Assembly: GCF_002379585.1 (NCBI RefSeq)
Contig: NZ_DFUE01000046.1
Coordinates: forward strand, 88,256 to 152,255
Reading direction: 5' to 3'
Source of the DNA: Pseudomonas sp. UBA4194
GTDB taxonomy: Bacteria; Pseudomonadota; Gammaproteobacteria; Pseudomonadales; Pseudomonadaceae
DNA: 64,000 nt
In this document: one piece after another, positions 16,973 to 24,916 of the stretch
How positions within the stretch are numbered: position 1 is the first letter of the stretch
Layout: every line of letters starts with the position of its first letter
The notes under the pieces: generated by a model
The model's input: the letters and a program-made list of their open reading frames with translations, nothing else
Told to the model about the DNA's origin: nothing
The model's database searches: none
Translations under genes and position numbers: made by a program

Positions 16973-18091
16973 GTGCACATTGCTGACATCACCATGTTCT
17001 ATGCCCCCGCCAGTGGCGGCGTACGTACCTATCTGGATGCCAAGCATCGCCGGCTGGGCGAGCGCCTCGGGGTGCGTCATAGCCTGCTGATTCCCGGTAG
17101 CGACTTCAGTTGTGAAGACGGTATCTACCATGTGCCGTCCCCTGCCCTGCCCTTCGGTCGCGGCTATCGCTTCCCTGTGCGTCAGGCACCGTGGCGCAAT
17201 ACGCTGCGCGAGTTGCAGCCGGACCTCATCGAAGTCGGCGATCCCTACCTGACGGCCTGGGCGGCGCTGGGCGCACGGCGACAGCTACAGGTGCCGGTGA
17301 TCGGCTTCTATCACTCGGACCTGCCGCTGCTGGTGGCCAACCGCATGGGTCCGTGGTTCACGCCTAACGTGGAGGCCTACATCAGCAAGCTCTACGGTCA
17401 CTTCGACCGGGTGCTGGCGCCCAGCCAGGTGATGGCACACAAGCTGCGCAAGCTGGGGGTGCGCAATGTCCACGTGCAACCTTTGGGCGTGGACCTGCAG
17501 CGTTTCCACCCACGGCGCCGCGACCCGCAACTGAGGCAACAACTGGGCATTGCCGAGGACAGTCGTCTGTTGATCTTTGCCGGCCGTGGCGCCAAGGAGA
17601 AGAATCTGCCGGTACTGCTGGACTGCGCCCGTCGCCTGGGCTCGCCCTACCACTTGCTGCTGGTAGGTTCCAACATGCCGCTGCAAGTGCCGGACAACGT
17701 TACCGTGCTGCGCCAGTTTCGCGATGGCGTCGAAGTGGCCAGGCTGATGGCCAGTGCCGATGCCCTGGTCCATGCCGGTGATCGGGAAACCTTTGGCCTG
17801 GTGGTCCTGGAGGCCATGGCCAGTGGTGTGCCGGTAGTGGCGGTGGCCGCCGGTGCTTTCCCCGAGTTGCTGCCCAGCCACTGCGGGATGCTCTGTCGGC
17901 CCAACGATGGCAAGGCCCTGGCCAAAGCCGTCGGCGAGTTGTTCGAGGCGGGGCCGGCCAGCTTCGGTGTGCAAGCGCGCGAGCACGCCGAGCGGCATTA
18001 CGGGTGGGACACTGTGGTCGACGGCCTGCTGCAGCATTACCGCGCGGTGCTTGGGACGCAGGACTTTGCCCTGCGTGCCGCTCATGGATGA
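16973..18091 (+). CDS. GT4-family glycosyltransferase
   Basis: This GT-B fold retaining glycosyltransferase has 372 residues with a GTG start. The N-terminal half opens with the glycine-rich FYAPASGGVRTYLDAK. The C-terminal half has LLIFAGRGAKEKN and the EX7E signature in DRETFGLVVLEAMASG. GT4 enzymes transfer sugars from nucleotide donors, in Pseudomonas often to diacylglycerol or to LPS. No membrane segment is present, so it acts at the cytoplasmic face. Its end overlaps the next ORF by eight bases, and all three genes of this block overlap, so they form one operon. The acceptor is unknown. A glycolipid is a reasonable guess because a deacetylase and a flippase-like protein follow. Confidence 0.88.
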   Translation: MHIADITMFYAPASGGVRTYLDAKHRRLGERLGVRHSLLIPGSDFSCEDGIYHVPSPALPFGRGYRFPVRQAPWRNTLRELQPDLIEVGDPYLTAWAALGARRQLQVPVIGFYHSDLPLLVANRMGPWFTPNVEAYISKLYGHFDRVLAPSQVMAHKLRKLGVRNVHVQPLGVDLQRFHPRRRDPQLRQQLGIAEDSRLLIFAGRGAKEKNLPVLLDCARRLGSPYHLLLVGSNMPLQVPDNVTVLRQFRDGVEVARLMASADALVHAGDRETFGLVVLEAMASGVPVVAVAAGAFPELLPSHCGMLCRPNDGKALAKAVGELFEAGPASFGVQAREHAERHYGWDTVVDGLLQHYRAVLGTQDFALRAAHG

Positions 18092-18845
18092 GCGCCATGT
18101 AATGCTGGTCCTGCACGATGTCTCGCCGCAGACCTGGCCCGATTATCAGCCGTTCGTGGAGGCAGTCGATGCCCTGGGGGCAATCCCTATGACCTTCCTG
18201 GTGGTCCCCGACTTTCACCACAACAATCCGCTCGAACACGCGCCGGATTTCTGCCGTTTGCTCGATCAGCGGGTCGCGCGTGGCGACGAATTGGCGTTGC
18301 ACGGTTATTATCACGCCGACGATGGCCCTGCACCGACCAACCCGCGAGACTACTTCATGCGCCGCCTCTACACCTGGGAAGGTGAGTTTTACACGCTTGA
18401 CCACACCAACGCCGCCGAGCGCCTGGAGGCGGGTCAACGCCTGTTCCATCGGTGCGGCTGGCCGCTGCACGGCTTCGTAGCGCCGGCTTGGCTGATGAGC
18501 CCCGGCACTCGCCAGGCTTTGCGCGAGTCCTCGCTGCTCTACACCAGCGATCCGCAGCATCTTTATCAGCTACCGGATTTTTCCCCCGTTAGTGTTCCAG
18601 GGTTGGTCTGGAGCGCTGGCAGTGCCTGGCGTCGTGGCCTTTCGAAAGTCTTCAGCGACTGGCGCGAAAGCCAACTGCAAGCGGCATCCTGTATTCGCCT
18701 GGGTCTGCACCCGGTCGACATGCGTCACGCCTACTCCCGCCAGTACTGGTTCGACACGCTGCAGCGCCTGATCCGGCAGGGCCGTCGGCCGGTGGTCAAG
18801 CACCTCTGGCTCAGCCAGCATGCATCCGCGCGGTCCGCCGCATGA
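18084..18845 (+). CDS. DUF2334 polysaccharide-deacetylase-like protein
   Basis: This 253-residue protein starts MDERHVMLVLHDVSPQTW. The HDVSP motif, the FLVVPDFH strand, and ELALHGYYHADD with two histidines in an H-x3-H arrangement are the metal-binding features of the NodB-like carbohydrate esterase fold seen in DUF2334. A late LGLHPVDMRH segment provides a further conserved histidine. There is no signal peptide, so cytoplasmic action is suggested. The start overlaps the glycosyltransferase stop, and the stop overlaps the next start (ATGA). It may deacetylate the sugar added by the preceding enzyme, which is an inference from the operon. Confidence 0.82.
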   Translation: MDERHVMLVLHDVSPQTWPDYQPFVEAVDALGAIPMTFLVVPDFHHNNPLEHAPDFCRLLDQRVARGDELALHGYYHADDGPAPTNPRDYFMRRLYTWEGEFYTLDHTNAAERLEAGQRLFHRCGWPLHGFVAPAWLMSPGTRQALRESSLLYTSDPQHLYQLPDFSPVSVPGLVWSAGSAWRRGLSKVFSDWRESQLQAASCIRLGLHPVDMRHAYSRQYWFDTLQRLIRQGRRPVVKHLWLSQHASARSAA

Positions 18846-19837
18846 GCCGGATGGTATGGCTGGTGATCGCCATCGTCGTTGCCGTGCTGATCCCCCTGGT
18901 ACTGGGCGGCACCGACATGTTGCAGCAACTGCGCGGGTTCTCCTTGTGGCTCCTGCTGGGCATGTTCGGCATGATCTGCGTGGGTTGGGTGGTCAATGCC
19001 ATGCGCCTGCGGCTGCTGCTGGCCGAGCAGGCCGCCAACATCGGGCGCGTGAAAACCGTGGGGGTGGTGATGGCCGCCGAATTCGCCTACTGCGCGACAC
19101 CGGGCGGCAGCGGCGCGCCACTGACCCTGCTGGCGCTGCTGGGGCGGCATGGGATTCGCCCGGCCAAGACCAGTGCCGCATTCGCCATGGATCAGTTGAA
19201 CGACCTGATGTTCTTCTTCTGCGCGCTGGTGGGCATCCTCATCTATGCCCTGTTCAATAACCTGAACCGCAACCTGGAGAGCATGTTGTTGATCAGCGGC
19301 TTGCTGATGGCCGGTGCCCTGGTGGGCTGTGTGTTATTGGCCAGGTGCCATCGGCGGGTGATTCGCGTCAACGGGCGCCTGCTGGCGCTGATGCGCGTGA
19401 AAGCCGATACGCGGCGGCGCTGGGCGCGCAAGCTGTTGCACTTTCTGGAGGCGTTCGCCGATAACTTCAAACTGCCCAGGCGTGTACTGGCGCAAGTGTT
19501 CGCCCTGACCTGCATCCACTGGACACTGCGTTACAGCGTGCTGTATTTCACCCTGCAAGGGCTCGGCAGCCAAGTGGACTGGGCGTGGAGTTTCCTGATT
19601 CAAATGCTGTCGCTCAGTGCCGGACAGTTCAGTCTGTTGCCGGGCGGTGCCGGGGCGGCGGAGTTGACCAGCGCGGCCATGCTGGCGCCGATGGTGGGCA
19701 AATCCACCGCCGCCGCCGCGATCCTGATCTGGCGACTGGTAACCTACTATTTCTACCTGATAGCCGGTGGACCGGTGTTCGTGGCGTTACTGGGCAAGCC
19801 GCTACTGAACAAGCTGTTGCGCACCCGGCAAGCCTGA
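18842..19837 (+). CDS. Flippase-like membrane protein, LPG_synthase_TM/UPF0104 family
   Basis: This 331-residue integral membrane protein has eight or so hydrophobic helices. It begins MVWLVIAIVVAVLIPLVLGG and contains the family-typical EFAYCATPGGSGAPLTLLALL and SLSAGQFSLLPGGAGAAEL. This domain forms the transmembrane part of MprF and occurs alone in YbhN/AglD-like proteins that are thought to move lipid-linked substrates. It is the last gene of the operon and starts within the stop of the deacetylase gene. A role in flipping or synthesising the glycolipid made by the two preceding genes is plausible but not shown. Confidence 0.85.
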   Translation: MSRMVWLVIAIVVAVLIPLVLGGTDMLQQLRGFSLWLLLGMFGMICVGWVVNAMRLRLLLAEQAANIGRVKTVGVVMAAEFAYCATPGGSGAPLTLLALLGRHGIRPAKTSAAFAMDQLNDLMFFFCALVGILIYALFNNLNRNLESMLLISGLLMAGALVGCVLLARCHRRVIRVNGRLLALMRVKADTRRRWARKLLHFLEAFADNFKLPRRVLAQVFALTCIHWTLRYSVLYFTLQGLGSQVDWAWSFLIQMLSLSAGQFSLLPGGAGAAELTSAAMLAPMVGKSTAAAAILIWRLVTYYFYLIAGGPVFVALLGKPLLNKLLRTRQA

Positions 19838-19881
19838 GCCTGGATGCAGGCGCGGCTGCCAGCTGCCAAAGCCGTCCTGCA

Positions 19882-20046
19882 TCACTCGGCGGGATCCCCA
19901 CCCAGCTCCTGCTGCCACAGCGCCTCGGCACCCGGAAACTCGGTGCCGTCTTCCTCGTCCAGGGCCTCGGGATCGTACCGACTCGCACACCCCTCGCCGA
20001 TCACCGGCGGGGCTGTGGAAGTGGCTTTGTCGAGGGGGTCGGCCAT
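19882..20046 (-). CDS. Small acidic ORF directly behind purU
   Basis: This 54-codon ORF starts with ATG six bases after the purU stop, in the same frame as purU (TGA TCC GCC ATG). It encodes MADPLDKATSTAPPVIGEGC and continues with an acidic stretch (EALDEEDGTEF) to a stop at 19882. Third positions are mostly G or C, as in true genes here, and the length is free of stops. There is no clear Shine-Dalgarno sequence, so translation would depend on coupling to purU. No signal peptide or membrane segment is present. I do not recognise it. It could be a genuine small protein or chance open frame. Confidence 0.45.
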   Translation of the reverse strand: MADPLDKATSTAPPVIGEGCASRYDPEALDEEDGTEFPGAEALWQQELGGDPAE

Positions 20047-20052
20047 GGCGGA

Positions 20053-20904
20053 TCAGCTGAACACGACAGTCTTGTTGCCGTGCACCAACACGCGATCCTC
20101 GAGGTGATAGCGCAGGCCGCGGGCCAATACCATCTTCTCGACGTCACGGCCGAATCGCACCATGTCCTCGATGCTGTCGCTGTGACTGACACGCACCACG
20201 TCCTGCTCGATGATCGGGCCGGCGTCCAGCTCTTCGGTGACGTAATGGCAGGTCGCGCCGATCAGCTTGACTCCGCGCATCGAGGCCTGATGGTAAGGCT
20301 TGGCGCCGACGAACGACGGCAAGAAGCTGTGGTGGATGTTGATGACCTTGCCGGCATAGGCCTGGCACAACTGCGGCGGCAGGATTTGCATGTAGCGGGC
20401 CAGCACCACCACGTCCGCCTGATGATGGTCGACCAGGCGCGACACCTCGGCGAACGCCGGCTGCTTGTCCTTGGGGTCCACCGGGACGTGGTAGTAGGGA
20501 ATGCCATGCCATTCGACCATGCTGCGCAGGTCATCGTGGTTGGAGATCACGCAGGCAATGTCGCAATCCAGTTCGTCGCTGTGCCAGCGGTGCAGCAGGT
20601 CGGCCAGGCAGTGCGATTCACGGCTGGCCATCAGCACCACACGTTTTTTCTGTGCGGTATCGGTGACACGCCACTCCATCGCAAACTCTTCGGCGATCGG
20701 CGCGAACGCCTCGCGAAACGCGTCGATATCGAACGGCAGGGTGTCTGCGCGGATCTCGTGGCGCATGAAGAACCAACCGTTCTGATCGTCGGAGTGATGA
20801 TTCGATTCAGTGATCCAGCCGTTGTGGGACGCCAGAAAATGGCTGACCTTGGCAACAATGCCAACGCGGTCCGGGCAAGCGGTCACCAGCCGAAAAGTGC
20901 GCAT
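20053..20904 (-). CDS. purU: Formyltetrahydrofolate deformylase
   Basis: PurU hydrolyses 10-formyltetrahydrofolate to formate and tetrahydrofolate, balancing one-carbon pools and feeding PurT. The 283 residues contain an N-terminal ACT domain (to about residue 80, ACPDRVGIVAKVSHFL) and a formyltransferase domain with NIHHSFLPSFVGAKPYHQA, which holds the catalytic histidine and the substrate loop. The start MRTFRLVTACPDRVG was chosen over an ATG 12 codons upstream because it fits the family. It is divergent from mvaT and followed within seven bases by a small ORF. Confidence 0.94.
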   Translation of the reverse strand: MRTFRLVTACPDRVGIVAKVSHFLASHNGWITESNHHSDDQNGWFFMRHEIRADTLPFDIDAFREAFAPIAEEFAMEWRVTDTAQKKRVVLMASRESHCLADLLHRWHSDELDCDIACVISNHDDLRSMVEWHGIPYYHVPVDPKDKQPAFAEVSRLVDHHQADVVVLARYMQILPPQLCQAYAGKVINIHHSFLPSFVGAKPYHQASMRGVKLIGATCHYVTEELDAGPIIEQDVVRVSHSDSIEDMVRFGRDVEKMVLARGLRYHLEDRVLVHGNKTVVFS

Positions 20905-21227
20905 GTGTTGAAACTCCAGAAACTTCGCAAAGGCCGCCATTCTAGCGGCTGTCGGGCAAACCTGCAGTAATCATTGAAGGGTTTTGTGATTGCGGCCCGT
21001 GTGCGATTAACCCACGGCGTCCGGCGGCCCCTTTGTTGCGCCGATCAGCGAAAGGTATTAAATAAGGCTTGAGACAATCAGCAACATGAACAAGAACTCA
21101 GACGACCCTCACTTTATTGGGCGCAGAAAAAAACCCTACAGGCCGGTTAAATGTTTACTTGAACAAGGCGGAAGATTATTATTGGCCCACTGTTTCCATA
21201 AACACCCTGCATTCCTAAGGTAGCCTC
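20905..21227. other. AT-richer divergent promoter region between purU and mvaT
   Basis: This 323-base stretch is clearly more AT-rich than its surroundings, with A-tracts (GAAAAAAACC at 21126) and ATTATTATTGG near 21176. Such DNA suits H-NS/MvaT binding and autoregulation. I cannot assign exact -35 and -10 elements with confidence. No ORF is supported. Confidence 0.4.
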
Positions 21228-21608
21228 ATGTCCCTGATCAACGAATACCGCGCCACAGAAGAAGCCATCAAAGAGTTGCAGGCTCGGCTGAAAAATCTGT
21301 CGCAAGACGACAAACTGCAAACCGAGCTGGAATTCGAAGGCAAATTGCGCACCCTGATGGGCGAATATCAGAAATCTCTGCGCGATATCATCGCCCTGCT
21401 GGATCCTGAGGCCAAGTTGAACAAGGCACCGCGCAATGTTGCGGTTAAAGCCCCTGGCACCAAGCGCGCACGTAAAGTCAAACAGTACAAGAATCCGCAC
21501 AACGGTGAAGTGATCGAGACCAAAGGTGGCAACCACAAAACCCTGAAAGAGTGGAAAGCCAAGTGGGGCGGTGACGTCGTCGAAAGCTGGGCAACGCTGT
21601 TGGGCTAA
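21228..21608 (+). CDS. mvaT: MvaT-type H-NS-like silencer (TurA/MvaT)
   Basis: This 126-residue xenogeneic silencer binds AT-rich DNA and forms filaments. The N-terminal 60 residues form the coiled-coil oligomerisation domain (many EELQARLKNL-like heptads). The C-terminal part has the AT-pincer elements: R80 in GTKRARK and KGGN at 99-102, followed by HKTLKEWKAKWG. The position next to purU matches TurA of P. putida. It is probably monocistronic, with a terminator 25 bases after the stop. TAAGG before the ATG serves as ribosome binding site. Confidence 0.95.
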   Translation: MSLINEYRATEEAIKELQARLKNLSQDDKLQTELEFEGKLRTLMGEYQKSLRDIIALLDPEAKLNKAPRNVAVKAPGTKRARKVKQYKNPHNGEVIETKGGNHKTLKEWKAKWGGDVVESWATLLG

Positions 21609-21633
21609 TCGCTCGCCCGTTGTAGCTTGAAGA

Positions 21634-21661
21634 AAACGCCAGCTTGCTGGCGTTTTTTTGT
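21634..21661. terminator. Rho-independent terminator between convergent mvaT and sbcB
   Basis: AACGCCAGC/GCTGGCGTT with a two-base loop is followed by a T-tract on the plus strand and preceded by an A-run. It can serve mvaT and partly sbcB. Confidence 0.9.
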
Positions 21662-21677
21662 GCCTGCCCATTTGTGT

Positions 21678-23114
21678 TTAGCGGGACATTCCCAAGCGCG
21701 CCTGTAATTGTTTGGCGTACATCTCCCACCGTTGCAATACCTGCAATTGAGTGGGCGTTGCCCTGGCAGCGCATTCCTGCAGGGCGGCCTCAAAGGCTTG
21801 CAGGGTATGGGGCGCTCCGAGGGCCGGATCGCGGAGGCGTTGCTGACAAAAGCTTGACCAGCGTTCGATCTCTGGTTGTTTCAACGTGTGTGGGAAGTTG
21901 CGAGCGCGGTAGCGAAACAAAAGTTCTGGCAAGCGTTCATCATCGAACATCCATTGTTCATTACCCAACTGCTCCGGGTCCAAGGTGCGCACACGTTCAC
22001 ACAGCAGCCGATCCCGATCATTGATAAAGCCTTCGTACAACTGCTGCTCTGGGTCTGCATTCGAGCCAAACTCGGCGTCGCCATACAACACCGGTATTTT
22101 TTCACGCCAGTGGTGTTGCGCATCGGCTAGACGCAAGGCGCGGGCTGAGTAGAGCGCTTTATCCATGCCCAAGCGTTGCCAGTCGCTGTCGCGCAATACC
22201 TTGAGCGGCGCAATCACCGGGCAGCGATTGATATGAATAAGTTTCAAAGGCACCGGCGTTTCATTCTCCAGCAGCGCGTCTCGGCGTTTGTACATACGCT
22301 GTCGCAAAGTCTCGGCACTTTCCTCGATGAACGACTGCGGATCGTCGTGCAGGTCACACACGATCAACGCATTACGATTTTTCGGGTGCCAGGCCAATGG
22401 CAGCACAACACCGGCATAGTGACGCGCCGCTGAAAAACGACCAGAGATATGCACCATCGGCGCTAACAGTTGGATATGTTCCATGACCTTGTGTTTGCTG
22501 CGCAGTTGAAACAACCACTCATACAGCCGTGGTTGCTTTTCACGAATCAACCGGGCAAGTGCAATGGTAGCCCTTACATCAGACAAGGCATCGTGCGCCT
22601 GACCGTGATCGATGCCATTGGCGGCGGTCAGTAATTCCAGGCGCATGCTGACGCGACCCTCCTGCTCGGGCCATTCGATGCCCTCGGGGCGCAGTGCATA
22701 GGCGGCACGAACGACGTCGATCAAATCCCAGCGGCTGTTGCCGCCCTGCCACTCTCGGGCGTAGGGGTCGAAAAAATTGCGGTAGAGGCTGTAGCGCGTC
22801 ATTTCGTCATCGAAGCGCAGCGTGTTGTAGCCGGCACCGCAGGTACCGGGCGCCGCCAACTGGGCGTGCACCCGGGTCATGAAGTCAGCCTCGCTCAGCC
22901 CTTGCTCCTCGAGGCGCTGAGGCGTGATGCCGGTGATCATGCACGCCGCAGGATGGGGCAGGATGTCGTCGCTGGGCTGACAGTAGAGGTTGACCGGCGC
23001 ATCGATTTCATTGAGCTGCAGATCCGTACGGATACCGGCCACCTGCAACGGCCGGTCGCAGCGCGGATTGATGCCGGTGGTTTCGTAGTCGTACCAGAAG
23101 ATGCTGGAATTCAC
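21678..23114 (-). CDS. sbcB: Exodeoxyribonuclease I
   Basis: ExoI degrades single-stranded DNA 3' to 5' and takes part in mismatch repair and recombination. The 478-residue protein begins with the DEDDh exonuclease motif WYDYETTG (residues 7-14). It has NTLRFDDEMTRYSLYRNF (second motif), HDALSDVRATI with the last catalytic residues near 183-193, and then the SH3-like and C-terminal domains. Length agrees with the family (about 475). The start is GTG. It stands alone, 62 bases after clsB on the same strand, convergent with mvaT. Confidence 0.95.
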   Translation of the reverse strand: MNSSIFWYDYETTGINPRCDRPLQVAGIRTDLQLNEIDAPVNLYCQPSDDILPHPAACMITGITPQRLEEQGLSEADFMTRVHAQLAAPGTCGAGYNTLRFDDEMTRYSLYRNFFDPYAREWQGGNSRWDLIDVVRAAYALRPEGIEWPEQEGRVSMRLELLTAANGIDHGQAHDALSDVRATIALARLIREKQPRLYEWLFQLRSKHKVMEHIQLLAPMVHISGRFSAARHYAGVVLPLAWHPKNRNALIVCDLHDDPQSFIEESAETLRQRMYKRRDALLENETPVPLKLIHINRCPVIAPLKVLRDSDWQRLGMDKALYSARALRLADAQHHWREKIPVLYGDAEFGSNADPEQQLYEGFINDRDRLLCERVRTLDPEQLGNEQWMFDDERLPELLFRYRARNFPHTLKQPEIERWSSFCQQRLRDPALGAPHTLQAFEAALQECAARATPTQLQVLQRWEMYAKQLQARLGMSR

Positions 23115-23176
23115 GGGCTTGTCCTGTGCGCATTAGCCCGCCAGTTTAGAGGCTGCCTGTGTAGAGGGCCACCGGA

Positions 23177-24334
23177 TCAGCCGCGGCGTCGAAACAGCGC
23201 CACGCTCAACCGGTCGAGCCAGCCGAAGATACGCTGCTGGACACGCCGCCAGATCGGTCGGCGCTTCCAGTCCCCCAGACTGATCTGACGGCTGGCGTGA
23301 AAGTCGGTGACGAAGCTGCGCTCCACGGCCTGGGCCAGGTGTGGATCCACCGCCTCAAGGTTCGCCTCCAGATTGAAGCGCAGGTTCCAGTGATCGAAGT
23401 TGCACGAGCCTACGCTCACCCAGTCGTCCACCAGTACCATCTTCAGATGCAGGAAGCAGGGCTGGTACTCGAATATCTTCACCCCGGCCCGCAGCAGCTT
23501 GGGGTAGTAGTTGTGCCCGGCATAGCGCACCGACGGGTGATCGGTGCGCGGACCGGTGAGCAGCAGGCGCACATCGACGCCACGACTGGCGGCGCGACGC
23601 AATGAGCGGCGGACTTTCCAGGTCGGCAGAAAATACGGGGTGGCCAGCCAGATGCGCCGTTGCCCGCTGTTCAGCGCGCGCACCAGCGACTGCAGGATGT
23701 CGCGATGCTGGCGGGCATCGGCATAGGCCACACGGCCCATGCCCTCGCCCCGTTCGGGCATGGGCGGCACCCGCGGCAGGCCGAAATGGGTGGGCGGCCG
23801 CCAGGCAGTGCGGCGCAGGTTGGCGCGCCACTGACGGTCGAACAGCATCTGCCAGTCGCTGACCAGGGAGCCGCTGATCGCCACCATCACCTCATGCCAC
23901 TCGCTGACCGCTTCCCCCGGCCGCCAGAACTGATCCGTCACGCCCGTACCGCCGACCATGGCCCATTCCTGATCGATCACCAGCAGTTTGCGATGATCGC
24001 GATAGAGGTTGCGCAGTCCGCGGCGCCAGCGGATGGGGTTATAGAAACGCAACTCCACGCCGGCCGTTTGCAACTGCTCACGCAACGCAGCGGTAAACGC
24101 CAGCGAGCCATAGTGATCGAACAGGCAGCGCACGCTGACGCCTCGCTGCGCAGCGGCCTGCAGCGCATCGACCATCGCCTGGGCGCAGCCGCCCGCCTCA
24201 ACCAGATACAGTTCAAGATCGATATGGCGCTGGGCCTGGGCAATGCGTTCGATCATGCGGGGGAAGAACTGCGGACCGTCGATCAACAGTTCGAACTGGC
24301 TGCTGTTGCGCCAGGGGAATATGGCACCGGCCAT
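23177..24334 (-). CDS. clsB: Cardiolipin synthase of ClsB type (phospholipase D superfamily)
   Basis: This 385-residue protein has two HKD motifs: H114-x-K116 to D121 (HRKLLVID) and H296-x-K298 to D303 (HLKMVLVD). Both are followed by the expected glycine/asparagine positions (VGGTG, VGSCNFD). ClsB enzymes make cardiolipin or exchange head groups on phospholipids. There is no N-terminal membrane helix pair, in contrast to ClsA, which supports ClsB. The C-terminus is very basic (RRPIWRRVQQRIFGWLDRL), consistent with membrane-surface binding. A REP pair separates it from the preceding gene. Confidence 0.88.
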   Translation of the reverse strand: MAGAIFPWRNSSQFELLIDGPQFFPRMIERIAQAQRHIDLELYLVEAGGCAQAMVDALQAAAQRGVSVRCLFDHYGSLAFTAALREQLQTAGVELRFYNPIRWRRGLRNLYRDHRKLLVIDQEWAMVGGTGVTDQFWRPGEAVSEWHEVMVAISGSLVSDWQMLFDRQWRANLRRTAWRPPTHFGLPRVPPMPERGEGMGRVAYADARQHRDILQSLVRALNSGQRRIWLATPYFLPTWKVRRSLRRAASRGVDVRLLLTGPRTDHPSVRYAGHNYYPKLLRAGVKIFEYQPCFLHLKMVLVDDWVSVGSCNFDHWNLRFNLEANLEAVDPHLAQAVERSFVTDFHASRQISLGDWKRRPIWRRVQQRIFGWLDRLSVALFRRRG

Positions 24335-24462
24335 CTCAACAGGCCTCGCAGGTGTGCAGGTCGGAATTCAGGCGAGGCATAGAGGGTCCTGGTGTCAAGG
24401 TGAAGGGACAGTAACTGGATGTTTCATGGTGGGCAACTGTTGTAGGAGGGTTGCCAATGTGG

Positions 24463-24573
24463 CCGTCATCGCGGGTAGAACCCGCTCCCACAGGGGCATA
24501 TTTACCCCGCCAATTGCGGTGAGCAGTCGCCGCTCCACTGTGGGAGCGGGTTCTACCCGCGATGAGGCCCGCA
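24463..24573. repeat. REP element inverted pair, family A
   Basis: Two inverted copies (CATCGCGGGTAGAACCCGCT and its complement near 24545-24565) have about 45 bases between them. The rest of the 24335-24586 gap shows no gene. Confidence 0.88.
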
Positions 24574-24586
24574 CCGACACCCCACC

Positions 24587-24916
24587 TCACCCGCCATCCC
24601 CCGGTATCAAACGGCACCCCTGGCGTGGCCCCACCCAGGCGGCCGTATTGCTTCGTCCCAGCCCCGAAGCCACGACACGACGCTGGTCCGCATCCTCCAC
24701 GAGGCTGCTCAACGGCAGGTACTGCTTGACGTACCCCTGGCAGTATTCGCCGCTGTGCTCCATCACATAGCGGCACGAGCAATATTCCTTCGCCGAGTAG
24801 GCGCTCAGAATGTCCGGAAAGGCCAACAACTGGGTGCGTTCCTGCCACAGCCAGACCGTGGCCGCGATCAGGGCAACGAGGCTGATGCTCAACCAGGGAT
24901 GCTTGCTCGGGTTCAT
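24587..24916 (-). CDS. Small membrane-anchored protein with conserved-looking cysteines
   Basis: This 109-residue protein has one N-terminal hydrophobic helix (about residues 8-24) followed by a periplasmic part with four cysteines: C-S-C at residues 47-49, one in EYCQGY and one in RQGCRL near the C-terminus. The late VVASGLGRSNTAAW resembles no motif I can name. Its ATG overlaps the stop of the serine hydrolase by four bases (ATGA), so the two are translated together. It may help the hydrolase fold or localise. The function is unknown. It ends just after the REP block boundary. Confidence 0.72.
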   Translation of the reverse strand: MNPSKHPWLSISLVALIAATVWLWQERTQLLAFPDILSAYSAKEYCSCRYVMEHSGEYCQGYVKQYLPLSSLVEDADQRRVVASGLGRSNTAAWVGPRQGCRLIPGDGG

